A DNA stretch of 64,000 nucleotides from JBFKMV01 sp041629655. Its GTDB lineage: Bacteria > Acidobacteriota > Polarisedimenticolia > Polarisedimenticolales > Polarisedimenticolaceae. Below, in pieces: positions 40,044 to 48,410 of the stretch (positions within the stretch are counted from its first letter, which is position 1; each line of letters starts with the position of its first letter). The translations under genes and the position numbers were made by a program. Under the pieces are notes generated by a model. It was not told where the DNA came from. It worked only from the letters and a program-made list of their open reading frames with translations, and searched no databases. The stretch spans positions 1-64,000 of the forward strand of contig JBFKMV010000002.1 of NCBI GenBank assembly GCA_041629655.1. Direction: 5' to 3'.

Positions 40044-40256
40044 GTCGCCCCTCGCGAGGTTCGGGACGAGCTCCAGCGCCGGAGGCGATCGCGGTCTCGT
40101 TCGAGTGTAGGACGACCGTCCCGCGCGTGTGCGAAACGGGCCGGCGATAGCGGATCGAAGCGGTCGTGATTGGAAGGCCCGCCGGGTCGGTATACTGCCG
40201 GCAGATCCGGCCGCGCGACGTCGCCAGCGACGTGTCCTTGCGCGTGGAGAGACGCC

Positions 40257-40931
40257 ATGCACCGCTTCCGCACGATGCTGGTTGGCCTCTGTCTCGGGTT
40301 CGCCGCACCGCTCACGGGACTGGATTCGCTCGTCGCCTCGGACCTGCCGCCCCCGTTCTGCCGGACGGCGCTCCACGAGGAGACGCTCCGGCTCGAGAAT
40401 GCCCGGCTCGAAGTCGATCTGGCCCGCTCGGGCTTCGAGGCCTACGGGGAGATCTTCGAGCTGATCGAGGGTCTCCGGGAGGCCGAGGCGATCCAGCGGA
40501 TGATCTGGCTCGAGGCGAAGTACGATTACGACTCGGCGCGCCTGGCCCTGGAGCGGGCCGACCTCCAGCTGGAACGGCAAGCGGCGCTGGTGGAGCAATA
40601 CCGGCTGCTCTGTAGCGCTCCGAAAGCCGGTGCGGGCGAGACCGCGGTTCCGCCTACGCGGGATCTCGACAGCGCGTACCGGCGCTACCGCAGGGCCGAC
40701 TGCGACCAGCAGGCCAAGGCGATCGAGGTCGCCACGGTGGACCTGACGTTCAGCCGCGAGTTCCTGGCCAGCATCCGGGAGCTCCGCAGCGGAGAGGTCG
40801 CGACCCGGCAGCAGGTGATCCTCGCCGAGCTCGACGTGGCCCTGGGCGAGAAACGGCTCGCCGACGCCCGGCGCCGCACCACGGCCTGCCGCCGTGAGTC
40901 GCCGGCCCGCGAGGGCTCCCTCCCGCGTTGA
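40257..40931 (+). CDS. Exported coiled-coil protein of unknown function
   Basis: A 224-residue protein with a signal peptide (MLVGLCLGFAAPLTG) and a mature part of long, Glu/Arg/Leu-rich heptads (ETLRLENARLEVDLARSGF, LALERADLQLERQAALVEQ, RQQVILAELDVALGEKRL). Four cysteines (PFCRTAL, RLLCSAP, RADCDQQ, TTACRRE) are spaced along it. GGAG at a seven-base gap precedes the ATG; TATACT at 40191-40196 may be its -10 (with a weak TTGGAA 15 bases upstream). The shape suggests a periplasmic stalk or tether resembling the hairpin of outer-membrane efflux or adaptor proteins, but there is no motif to assign it. Confidence 0.75.
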   Translation: MHRFRTMLVGLCLGFAAPLTGLDSLVASDLPPPFCRTALHEETLRLENARLEVDLARSGFEAYGEIFELIEGLREAEAIQRMIWLEAKYDYDSARLALERADLQLERQAALVEQYRLLCSAPKAGAGETAVPPTRDLDSAYRRYRRADCDQQAKAIEVATVDLTFSREFLASIRELRSGEVATRQQVILAELDVALGEKRLADARRRTTACRRESPAREGSLPR

Positions 40932-41005
40932 CGGCGCCCGATCCCGGCCCTAAGTTCCGCCAGGGGCCGGAATACCCGGCCCCGGCAGGACCACGGAGGG
41001 TCGAG

Positions 41006-41512
41006 ATGGCGGAGGACGCGACCATGACGGCGGCCGACCAGGACCGGCTGACCGAGGCACTTTCCACGATCGCCGAGGTCGTGCTCGGCCGGCAGGTCGA
41101 CGCCTTGGCGCGCAAGCTGGAGCAGGCGCTGGACGAACAGCGCGAGGTGGTCGAGGAGCTGGACCAGCGCACGACCCGGGTCCTCGCCGAGCTGCGGCAG
41201 CAGATCCAGGACGGGCAGGAGCGGACCGAGCGGGATACCGAGACCGCCCGGCAGGCGCTCAGGCAGGACTTCGACCTGCTGAGCCGGGGACTGACCGAGG
41301 TCCAACTGGGGCTGCAACAGCAGCAGGAGACGACCGAGCGTGTCTCCGGGCTGCTCAACAACGTGGCCAGCGTGTTCACGGGACTCGGCGCCTCGAACGC
41401 CCCGTGGCAGGCCCCCGACATCCCCGAGGTCACGGTCGCCGGCGAGGACGGGCAACCGCTGGAGGGCGGCGTGGACCTCGACGGCACGGTCGAGGACATC
41501 TTCACCGACTAG
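41006..41512 (+). CDS. Cytoplasmic coiled-coil protein of unknown function
   Basis: A 168-residue protein without signal or membrane segment. Residues about 15-125 are a continuous coiled coil (LARKLEQALDEQREVVEELD, RTTRVLAELRQQIQDGQERT, TEVQLGLQQQQETTERV), and the C-terminal 45 residues are acidic and Gly/Pro/Asp-rich (PDIPEVTVAGEDGQPLEG). GGAGG six bases before the ATG. It follows the exported coiled-coil gene by 74 bases and precedes the TPR membrane protein by 43, all on the same strand, so these three may be one transcript. No family recognised. Confidence 0.7.
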   Translation: MAEDATMTAADQDRLTEALSTIAEVVLGRQVDALARKLEQALDEQREVVEELDQRTTRVLAELRQQIQDGQERTERDTETARQALRQDFDLLSRGLTEVQLGLQQQQETTERVSGLLNNVASVFTGLGASNAPWQAPDIPEVTVAGEDGQPLEGGVDLDGTVEDIFTD

Positions 41513-41555
41513 GGCGGTCCGGCACCTGCCCGCCCCGCCCGTCTAGAATCGGGCG

Positions 41556-43466
41556 GTGACGAGCGCTCACCGGGACAACCTGATCCGCGCGGGGCTCACG
41601 GCCCTGACGCTCGCGGTCTACCTCCAGGTGGCGGGCTTCGACTTCGTGCGGCTGGACGACCCCGGCTACGTCAGCGACAACGCGCGCGTCCTCTCCGGTC
41701 TCGGCGGCGACAATCTCCGCTGGGCCTTCACGACCACGGCCCAGGCCAACTGGCACCCGCTGACCTGGCTCTCGCTGATGCTCGACGCCGAGCTGGGAGG
41801 CGGCGACCCGGCGTGGTTCCACCTGACCAACCTGGCGCTGCACCTGATCAACACACTGCTGTTGTTCCAGGTCTTCCGCGGCATGACCGGCGCCTCGTGG
41901 CGCAGCGGCTTCGTCGCCATGGTGTTCGCGCTCCACCCGCAGCACGTGGAGTCGGTGGCCTGGGTGGCCGAGCGCAAGGACGTGCTGAGCACGCTGTTCT
42001 GGATGCTGACGATGCTGGCCTGGGCGCGTTACGCGCGCCGCCCGGGGCCCGCGCGGTACCTGCCCGTACCCGTGCTGCTGACGCTCGGCCTGATGGCCAA
42101 ACCGATGCTGGTGACGCTGCCGCTGGTGCTGCTGTTGCTGGACATCTGGCCGCTCGGTCGCGCGGCCGCGGCGGCGGGGCGGCACCGCGTGTGGGACAAG
42201 CTGCCGCTGGCGCTCCCGGTGCTGGGCTCCGCGATCGTCACGCTCTGGGCGCAGTCGGCGGGAGGCGCGGTCAGCACGCTGGAGCGGCTGCCGCTGGCGA
42301 GCCGGCTCGGCAACGCCGTGCTGGCCTACGCGGCCTACATCGGCAAGCTGTTCTGGCCGTCCGCTCTGGCGCTTCCGTATCCGTACCGTCCCGAGTCGAT
42401 CACGCCGGGCCGGGTCGCGTTGGCCGCGCTGCTGCTGGTGGCCGTCTCCGCGGCGGTCTGGCTGGCGGCCCGGCGCCGGCCCTGGCTGGCGGTGGGCTGG
42501 GCGTGGTTCGTGGTGACGCTGCTGCCGGTGATCGGGATCGTGCAGGTGGGGGCGCAGGCGATGGCCGATCGGTACAGCTACGTTCCGACCATCGGTCTGT
42601 CGATCATGATCGCGTGGGGGGTGCCCGCGTTGTTCGAGGCGCGCGTTCGCCGGGCCGCGGTGCGGAGGACGACGCTGGCCGTCCTGTCGGCCGCGGTCAC
42701 GCTGGCGCTGGGGGCGGCGAGCTACGTGCAGGTGAGCCACTGGCGGGACACCGTCACGCTGTTCACGCACACGCTGGCGGTGAGCCCGGACAACGCCGTG
42801 GCGCACAGCCTGCTCGGTTCCGCGCTCCAGGATCAGGGCCGGCTCGACGAGGCGCTGGCGCACCACCGCGAGGCGGTCAGGATCGCGCCCGGCTACGTGG
42901 AGGCGCGGGTCAACCTGGGCGCCGCGCTGGCCGCGGCGGGCCGGCCGGAGGAAGCGGTGCGCGAGTACCGCGCGGCGCTCCGCTCGAGGCCCGGCGACCG
43001 CACCGCGCTGACCAACCTGGGGGCCGCGCTGCTCCAGCAGGGCCGCCTGGAGGAAGCCGAGCCGTGGCTCCGGCGAGCGCTCGCGACCGCTCCCGAAGAC
43101 GTGGCGACGCAGCGCCGTCTCGGCACCCTGCTCGCGCTCCGCGGCGACGCTCCGGGCGCGGTCGAGCACCTCGGCCGGGTGCTGCGGGCCGAGCCCGACG
43201 ACGTCGAGACGCTGGTCACCCTCGGTACGGTGCTGATGCGCTCCGGCGACCTGGAGGGCGCCGCGACGCGATTCGAGCGCGCCCTGCGCCTGGCGCCGGA
43301 CCACGTCGCCGCGCACAAGAACCTCGGCGTCGTCCGGGCGCGCCAGCGGCGTTACGAAGACGCCGTCGAGCACTTCTCGGCGGTGCTGCGGCTCGACCCG
43401 ACCGACGAGACGGCGGCCCGCAACCTGGAGCGCGCGCGGGAGCTGGCCGCCGGCACCCGGCCCTAG
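41556..43466 (+). CDS. TMTC-like multi-pass membrane protein with TPR repeats
   Basis: A 636-residue protein. N-terminal ~400 residues: about ten hydrophobic segments with the LDD-type catalytic loop (FDFVRLDDPGYV), the NWHPLTWLSLMLDAELGG and FHLTNLALHLINTLLLF motifs, LHPQHVESVAWVAERKDVLS and LGLMAKPMLVTLPLVLLLLD, all diagnostic of the TMTC family of GT-C O-mannosyltransferases. C-terminal ~220 residues: six TPRs (AVAHSLLGSALQDQGRLDEA, VNLGAALAAAGRPEEAV). Bacterial homologues are probably glycosyltransferases using a polyprenyl-sugar donor on exported proteins. GTG start follows TAGAAT by 6 bases, with no ribosome-binding site. Its TAG stop shares CTAG with the convergent gene. Confidence 0.88.
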   Translation: MTSAHRDNLIRAGLTALTLAVYLQVAGFDFVRLDDPGYVSDNARVLSGLGGDNLRWAFTTTAQANWHPLTWLSLMLDAELGGGDPAWFHLTNLALHLINTLLLFQVFRGMTGASWRSGFVAMVFALHPQHVESVAWVAERKDVLSTLFWMLTMLAWARYARRPGPARYLPVPVLLTLGLMAKPMLVTLPLVLLLLDIWPLGRAAAAAGRHRVWDKLPLALPVLGSAIVTLWAQSAGGAVSTLERLPLASRLGNAVLAYAAYIGKLFWPSALALPYPYRPESITPGRVALAALLLVAVSAAVWLAARRRPWLAVGWAWFVVTLLPVIGIVQVGAQAMADRYSYVPTIGLSIMIAWGVPALFEARVRRAAVRRTTLAVLSAAVTLALGAASYVQVSHWRDTVTLFTHTLAVSPDNAVAHSLLGSALQDQGRLDEALAHHREAVRIAPGYVEARVNLGAALAAAGRPEEAVREYRAALRSRPGDRTALTNLGAALLQQGRLEEAEPWLRRALATAPEDVATQRRLGTLLALRGDAPGAVEHLGRVLRAEPDDVETLVTLGTVLMRSGDLEGAATRFERALRLAPDHVAAHKNLGVVRARQRRYEDAVEHFSAVLRLDPTDETAARNLERARELAAGTRP

Positions 43467-44107
43467 CGGCGGCCGTGGCCCTTGCCGGGCTTGTGCGACG
43501 CCTTGTGCGCCTTGGACTTGGCCTTGCCGTGACCGCCGCCGTGACGGCGCCGGTACTCGTCGTTCATCAGCGCCTCGAGGTTGCGGCCCGAGGCGCGCCA
43601 CTCCATCGCCACGTCGACCGAAACGCGGTAGTACTCGTGGATCATCCGCACCGCCACGAGGTTGCGGACGTCGGCGTCGCTCAACACGACCGCGTGCCGG
43701 TGGTCGCGCTTGTGTTTCTTCCAGTGGCCGTAGGCGTTGCCGTACGGAGGACCGGGGTGACGCCGCACCGGCACGAACAGCGCGTCGGCGGGCATGCCGA
43801 AGTGGACGGCGATCTGCCACCAGCTCCGGCCGTTCCGCCGCAGGGCCCAGATCGCGTCGGGCGACTGGCGGGTGCGTCCGGCGATGAACAACGCCACCGC
43901 GAGATCGTCCCGGTCGCGGTAGTGCGCACCCCACCGTTCGACCTCCCGCTGGTCGCGGTCGAAGTAGTGCGAGGAGATGCCGACGAACAGCGCCGCGTCG
44001 TCCCCGATGCGGACCACGCCGCCCAGGTCGACGTCGACTCCGGCGAACAGGGGCGTCACCGCGCACGCCATCGCGCCGGCGAGCAGCAGACGAAGCACGA
44101 CTTTCAT
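43463..44107 (-). CDS. Secreted basic protein with Lys/His-rich tail
   Basis: A 214-residue protein of a family I know only as hypothetical. A signal peptide (LLLAGAMACAVTPLFA) is followed by a compact domain rich in aromatic residues: SSHYFDRDQREVERWGAHY, IAGRTRQSPDAIWALR, SWWQIAVHFGMPADALFVP, ALMNDEYRRRHGGGHG. The last ~25 residues are Lys, His and Gly only (KAKSKAHKASHKPGKGHGRR). It may bind nucleic acid, metal or cell-wall polymer. GGAGG eight bases before ATG at 44107; a GTG five codons upstream is less likely. An upstream TAGATT could be its -10. Confidence 0.72.
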   Translation of the reverse strand: MKVVLRLLLAGAMACAVTPLFAGVDVDLGGVVRIGDDAALFVGISSHYFDRDQREVERWGAHYRDRDDLAVALFIAGRTRQSPDAIWALRRNGRSWWQIAVHFGMPADALFVPVRRHPGPPYGNAYGHWKKHKRDHRHAVVLSDADVRNLVAVRMIHEYYRVSVDVAMEWRASGRNLEALMNDEYRRRHGGGHGKAKSKAHKASHKPGKGHGRR

Positions 44108-44207
44108 CGAGGATGCCTCCACCCAGGTCCCTGCGGATCCGCTCCGTAGAATCTAGACCCGGAGGGCGAAGGGGCAAGCCGCGCTCCACCACATTTGCGG
44201 CGGCCGA

Positions 44208-45284
44208 TCAGGCCGGCGTGGTGCGCAGCGTCTCGCGGATCTTCTCAGCCACCTTGTCCGGCGACGGGACGATCCCTCCCGCGGTGCCGTAGAAGTCGAC
44301 CTCGCGCGTCCCCTCGGCGGCGTGCTTCACGTCGAACACCAGCTGGCCCATGCTCATCTCGACGGTCAAAACCCGCCCGCCGGCGTCCATGGCGTCCATC
44401 GCCTCGCGGCAGGCCCGGTAGGGGAACGGCTTGAGCGTCACGGGACGGAACAGCGCCACGCGCAGGCCCGCCTGCTTGAGCTCGTCGATCGCGGTCTTCG
44501 CGATCCGGGCCATGGTGCCGAAGGCCACCAGCAGCAGGTCGTACGGCTCGTCGCCGCCGTACAGCTCCCAGCGTTGCTCGCGCTCCGCGACGAGGTCGTA
44601 CTTCTGCTTCAGCTTGATGTTGTGGGCGTGCAGCTCCTCGGGCGTCAGCATCAGCGAGTTGACGATGCGCCGCGGCCGGTCCTTGGCGCCGGTCAGCGCC
44701 CAGTCGTTGTCCGCCAGCGCGGCGCCGCGGCCTTCGCACGGAAACTCCACCGGCTCCATCATCTGCCCGATCATGCCGTCGGCGCAGACCATCACCGGGT
44801 TGCGGTAGCGCTCCGCCAGCTCGAACGCCAGCAACATCAGGTCGACCGCCTCCTGGACCGAGGACGGTGCCAGCACGATCAGCTGGTAGTCGCCGTGCCC
44901 GTGCCCCCGGGTGGCCTGGAAGTAGTCGCTCTGCGAGGGCAGGATCCCGCCCAGGCCGGGGCCGGCGCGCATGATGTTGACGATCACGCACGGCAGCTCG
45001 CAGGCGGCGATGTAGCTGATCCCCTCGGCCATCAGGCTGATCCCCGGCGACGACGACGAGGTCATGCACTTGACCCCGGTGCCCGCGGCGCCGTAGACCA
45101 TGTTGATCGCCGCCACCTCGCTCTCGGCCTGCACGAAGGCTCCGCCGACCTCGGGCAGCCGCTTGACCAGGTACTCCGGCACCTCGGTCTGGGGCGTGAT
45201 CGGATAACCGAAAAAGTGGACGCAGCCGGCGCGGATCGCCGCCTCGCCCAAGGCCTCGTTGCCCTTCATCAGCACCTTGGTCAT
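44208..45284 (-). CDS. 2-Oxoacid:ferredoxin oxidoreductase, alpha (pyrimidine-binding) subunit
   Basis: A 358-residue subunit of the VorB/KorA/PorA type. N-terminal domain: KGNEALGEAAIRAGCVHFFG, YPITPQTEVPEYLVKRLPE, QAESEVAAINMVYGAAGTG and TSSSSPGISLMAEGISYIAA; then domain II with FGTMARIAKTAIDELKQ and RPVTLKPFPY. The single-chain length and order are those of 2-oxoglutarate or branched-chain oxoacid oxidoreductases. Last gene of the operon after the ferredoxin-TPP subunit and the gamma subunit; GAGG five bases before ATG. With those partners it should decarboxylate a 2-oxoacid to acyl-CoA while reducing ferredoxin. Which oxoacid cannot be read from sequence. Confidence 0.93.
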   Translation of the reverse strand: MTKVLMKGNEALGEAAIRAGCVHFFGYPITPQTEVPEYLVKRLPEVGGAFVQAESEVAAINMVYGAAGTGVKCMTSSSSPGISLMAEGISYIAACELPCVIVNIMRAGPGLGGILPSQSDYFQATRGHGHGDYQLIVLAPSSVQEAVDLMLLAFELAERYRNPVMVCADGMIGQMMEPVEFPCEGRGAALADNDWALTGAKDRPRRIVNSLMLTPEELHAHNIKLKQKYDLVAEREQRWELYGGDEPYDLLLVAFGTMARIAKTAIDELKQAGLRVALFRPVTLKPFPYRACREAMDAMDAGGRVLTVEMSMGQLVFDVKHAAEGTREVDFYGTAGGIVPSPDKVAEKIRETLRTTPA

Positions 45285-45291
45285 CGATACC

Positions 45292-45882
45292 TCATTGCTG
45301 CGTCTTGACGCCCTCGGCCACGCCGGCGCGGAACGCGGCCAGGTTGGAGGCGACGAACCTCGCCCGGTCGCCGGTGAACTCCTGCTCGATCGCCTGCTCG
45401 ACCGCCTCGACGGGCACCACGCCGGTCGCGCCGACGTAGGCTCCCAGCATCACGAAGTTGGCCGCCTTGTCGGAGCCGGTCTGCTCGGCGATCTTTCGCG
45501 CATCCAGCCGGACCACCGTGCAGTCGTCGCGGTCCGGATCGCGATCGATCATCGAGGCGTTGACGACGATCACGCCGCCCGGCCGGACCTTGGGCGCGAA
45601 CTTCTCCAGCGACGGCAGGTTCATCACCAGCAGCCCGCGCGGGCTCTCGATCAACGGCGAGCCGATCGGCCGCGTCGAGATGCACACGATCACGTTGGCC
45701 GTGCCGCCGCGCATCTCCGGGCCGTAGGACGGCAGCCAGCTGACCTCGCGGCCCAGGTTCATGCTGGCCTGAGCCAGCACCTTGCCCGCCAGCAGCATGC
45801 CCTGACCGCCGAAGCCCGCCATCAACACCTCGGTCGCGGTCGTCGTGGATCGTTCCGCGAGCGTTCCGGTCTCACTGCTCAT
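45292..45882 (-). CDS. 2-Oxoacid:ferredoxin oxidoreductase, gamma subunit
   Basis: A 196-residue subunit of the POR-gamma family: MAGFGGQGMLLAGKVLAQAS is its signature Gly-rich segment, followed by YGPEMRGGTANVIVCIS and SPLIESPRGLLVMNLPSL, then VNASMIDRD and NFVMLGAYVGAT. It overlaps the preceding ferredoxin-TPP subunit gene by 11 bases (ATG inside the neighbour's end) and is followed by the alpha gene after 7 bases, so the three are made together. GAGGGGG precedes the ATG. Confidence 0.93.
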   Translation of the reverse strand: MSSETGTLAERSTTTATEVLMAGFGGQGMLLAGKVLAQASMNLGREVSWLPSYGPEMRGGTANVIVCISTRPIGSPLIESPRGLLVMNLPSLEKFAPKVRPGGVIVVNASMIDRDPDRDDCTVVRLDARKIAEQTGSDKAANFVMLGAYVGATGVVPVEAVEQAIEQEFTGDRARFVASNLAAFRAGVAEGVKTQQ

Positions 45883-46846
45883 GCGACGCCCCCTCGACCC
45901 CGCCGGGCTGCTTGAAGATCCCGACCGGGTAGTACGGCACCATCGTGTCCTTGACCCACTCCGAGGCCTCGTTGGGCGACAGCCCCCAGTTCGTGGGGCA
46001 GGTCGAGAGCACCTCGACGAAGCTGAAGCAGCGATTGTCCCGCTGGTGCTCGAAGGCCTGCTTGATCAGCTTCTTGGTCTTGAGTGTGGCCTTGCCGTCG
46101 TGGGCCGACCCGCGGGCGATGAAGGCCGGCGTCTCGAGCGTGGCCAGCAGCTCGGCCACGCGCAGCGGGTAACCGGTCGACTCCACGTCGCGGCCGAACG
46201 GGGACGTCGTGGTGCGCTGATCCGGCATCGTGGTCGGCGCCATCTGGCCGCCCGTCATGCCGTAGATCGCGTTGTTGATGAAGATCACGGTGAACTTCTC
46301 GCCGCGGTTGGCGGCGTGGAGGATCTCGTTGCCGCCGATCGAGGCCAGGTCGCCGTCGCCCTGGTAGGTGAACACGATCGTGTCGGGGCGGGCCCGCTTG
46401 GCGCCCGTCGCCACGGCGGGCGCGCGCCCGTGGGCCGCCTCGAACATGTCCATGTTGAAGTACTCGTAGGCCAGCACCGAGCAGCCGACCGGCGCGATCC
46501 CGATCGCACGCTCCAGCAGGCCCAGCTCCTCCAGCACCTCGGCGGTGATGCGGTGCACGACGCCGTGGGTGCAGCCCGGACAGTAGTGCGACATCCGCTC
46601 GGTCAGCCCCGTGGTGTTGACGAACGTTTGCTTGTCGCGCTTGTTCCAGACCTCGATGCCCTGGTCGGGGCAGACCACCGCGCACAGCGTGCAGCCGGTG
46701 CAGTCCTCCTGCTCGCCGGTGAACACGACGTAGTTGTAGCCGCGGTCGTTGAGCTCCTTGGAGTACTCGATCAGGTTCTTGGGGCAGGCGGCGATGCAAC
46801 GGCCGCAGCCCTTGCAACGCACGTCCTCAATGCCGATTCTGGCCAT
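45872..46846 (-). CDS. 2-Oxoacid:ferredoxin oxidoreductase, ferredoxin-TPP (delta-beta) fused subunit
   Basis: A 324-residue fusion. Residues 1-70: two [4Fe-4S] sites, CKGCGRCIAACPKNL and CTGCTLCAVVCPDQG, the ferredoxin-like delta subunit. Residues about 80-324: thiamin-diphosphate-binding beta subunit with YCPGCTHGVVHRI, the TPP/Mg motif GDGDLASIGGNE, and IFINNAIYGMTGGQMAPTTM. In most organisms these are two separate chains. AAGGAG six bases before ATG. Overlaps the upstream ATPase gene by 20 bases. Electrons from the oxoacid should leave through the clusters to ferredoxin. Confidence 0.93.
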   Translation of the reverse strand: MARIGIEDVRCKGCGRCIAACPKNLIEYSKELNDRGYNYVVFTGEQEDCTGCTLCAVVCPDQGIEVWNKRDKQTFVNTTGLTERMSHYCPGCTHGVVHRITAEVLEELGLLERAIGIAPVGCSVLAYEYFNMDMFEAAHGRAPAVATGAKRARPDTIVFTYQGDGDLASIGGNEILHAANRGEKFTVIFINNAIYGMTGGQMAPTTMPDQRTTTSPFGRDVESTGYPLRVAELLATLETPAFIARGSAHDGKATLKTKKLIKQAFEHQRDNRCFSFVEVLSTCPTNWGLSPNEASEWVKDTMVPYYPVGIFKQPGGVEGASHEQ

Positions 46847-47645
46847 CTGGCTCTCCTTGCGGCGGTTGGAGGCGGATCGGTCCCGGCTTGCCCAGGGGAA
46901 CGGGACGCGCGGCGGGCAGCGTCTCGGCTTGCTCTTGCCGCAGCCACGGCGGCAGCATCCGGCGCCGCAGCGGCAGCAGCGGCGCGTCGATCGCGGCCAG
47001 CTCCGCGGCCCCGGCCAGCCGCTCCATCACGGCCACGCAGCGCACCGGCAGGCCCGCGCGGGCCGACACGGCCTGCGCCAGGTGCCAGCCCTCGAGCACG
47101 GTGGCCGGCGTGGTCTCGTCGATCAGGTGGGAGTTGACGAGCAGTCCCGTGACCCGCAGACGCGAGGCTTGCTCCAGGGACTGCTGCATCGCCAGGCAGC
47201 TCTCGACGCTGTCCGTGAAGGGCCGCTTCGAGTTGATCACCTGCCACAGCTCGTACTCGCCGTCGGCGAGGCTCGGCCGGAAGGCCGCCAGCGCGCGCGC
47301 GCCCACGTCGTCGCCACCCACGTCGAAGATCGAGACCGTCTCGCCGGGCGGATGCAGCATGCCCCGGATCTCGGGCAGGATGATCGGCAGGTCGGCCCAG
47401 GCCTGGGCTCCCGGCGGCACGACGACGCGGATCCCGTGGCGCTCCATCAATGCCCGCGCCTCGCGGCAACGGAAGTAGGGGTTGACGATGTCGAGGTCGG
47501 CGATCTGGACCGGTCGGCCGTCAGCGGACAAGCGGATCGCGAGGTTGACGGAAACCTCCGTCTTTCCCGACCCGAAATTGCCCACGATCATGATCAGCCG
47601 GTCGCCCGGCCGTACGATCCGGTCCGCGATCGATTCGGCGTTCAT
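46827..47645 (-). CDS. ParA/MinD-like P-loop ATPase of the oxidoreductase operon
   Basis: A 272-residue cytoplasmic NTPase. Walker A is GNFGSGKTEVSVNLA, Walker A' and the switch follow in LADLDIVNPYFRC-type form (QIADLDIVNPYFRCREARA) and FDVGGDDVGARALAAF is Walker B-like; INSKRPFTDS and GLLVNSHLID are the adenine-loop segments. The last ~45 residues are Pro/Gln-rich and disordered. It is first in the operon with the oxidoreductase subunits (20-base overlap), and the same pairing is known elsewhere, pointing to assembly or regulation of the complex. No clear ribosome-binding site before the ATG at 47645; a TATCAT lies further upstream. Confidence 0.85.
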   Translation of the reverse strand: MNAESIADRIVRPGDRLIMIVGNFGSGKTEVSVNLAIRLSADGRPVQIADLDIVNPYFRCREARALMERHGIRVVVPPGAQAWADLPIILPEIRGMLHPPGETVSIFDVGGDDVGARALAAFRPSLADGEYELWQVINSKRPFTDSVESCLAMQQSLEQASRLRVTGLLVNSHLIDETTPATVLEGWHLAQAVSARAGLPVRCVAVMERLAGAAELAAIDAPLLPLRRRMLPPWLRQEQAETLPAARPVPLGKPGPIRLQPPQGEPDGQNRH

Positions 47646-47884
47646 GCGTCCGCCCCGGTTCCGGACGTGAAGTGCCCGGAGGGCATGATAGTGGCGCCGG
47701 ATGCATGCGACGGCCCCCGAAAGGTGACCGCGGAGACGCGTTTCCCGGGCGACCGCCGTATGTCGTGCCTGCTGATGAAGATGAAGCACGAGGCTTGTCT
47801 ACCGCTTCGGTCCGTTTTTCGCGGCCGGCCCGCTGGCCGCGACGGGCGCGGAATCTCGCGACACGATCCGTCCCGTTTCCAAGG

Positions 47885-47913
47885 TTGTCCGACCGCGCCG
47901 TGCGTGGTATCGG
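47885..47913 (+). promoter_or_regulatory. Possible promoter for the STAS gene
   Basis: TTGTCC (47885-47890), 17 bases, TATCGG (47908-47913), 54 bases before the ATG at 47968. The rest of the interval 47646-47967 holds only a minus-strand TATCAT (47692-47687) that could serve the ATPase operon; I see no gene or repeat there. Confidence 0.4.
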
Positions 47914-47967
47914 GGTAGACGACGGCCGGGCGAGGGGTCACGTCCGGGCGCGACGAGGCACGAGCCG

Positions 47968-48330
47968 ATGGGGATCGACGTTCGGGCGAGAGGTGCGGTG
48001 GACGTCGTCGACGTCCGCGGCGACCTGACCCGCGGACCGGAGCTGGAAGGCCTGCGCGACCGGCTGCGCGGGCTGCTGGCCGCGGGCGAGTCGCTGCTCG
48101 TGCTGAATTTGCGCGAGGTGTCGGACCTCGACAGCTACGCGCTCGGCGAGCTGGTGATCTGGCGCGAGCGGATCCGCAAGCGCGACGGCGTGATCAAGCT
48201 CGTGCTGCCGGCGCCGGTGTACGACCTGTTCGTGGCGACACGGCTGGACAGCCTGTTCGAGATCTTCCGTGACGAGGAAGCGGCCCTGGACGGATTCGCC
48301 GCCGAGACCGAGACGGCGGGGATCCCCTGA
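47968..48330 (+). CDS. STAS-domain protein (anti-anti-sigma factor-like)
   Basis: A 120-residue single STAS domain: strand VDVVDVRGDLT, LLVLNLREVSDLDSYALGEL, VIWRERIRKRDGVIKLVLP and LDSLFEIFRDEEAAL. The Ser in LDSYALG sits at the position phosphorylated by anti-sigma kinases in SpoIIAA/RsbV proteins. It may therefore be a switch protein in a partner-switching pathway, but neither an anti-sigma kinase nor a PP2C phosphatase is adjacent. GAGG nine bases upstream is a weak ribosome-binding site. Confidence 0.85.
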   Translation: MGIDVRARGAVDVVDVRGDLTRGPELEGLRDRLRGLLAAGESLLVLNLREVSDLDSYALGELVIWRERIRKRDGVIKLVLPAPVYDLFVATRLDSLFEIFRDEEAALDGFAAETETAGIP

Positions 48331-48343
48331 CCCGTAGCCGGGA

Positions 48344-48390
48344 GCCGCCGGAGACGGAAGACCCGCAGGTCCCCGATCGGCTCCGGCGGC
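48344..48390 (+). terminator. Bidirectional hairpin between convergent genes
   Basis: GCCGCCGGAG (48344-48353) pairs perfectly with CTCCGGCGGC (48381-48390) across a 27-base loop, with an extra GGG/CCC outside. It lies between the ends of the STAS gene and the convergent DUF6370-like gene. There is no T-run, so it may act as a factor-aided terminator or RNA 3'-end stabiliser. Confidence 0.45.
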
Positions 48391-48410
48391 CCCAGGCCGG
48401 CCGAGCTGCG

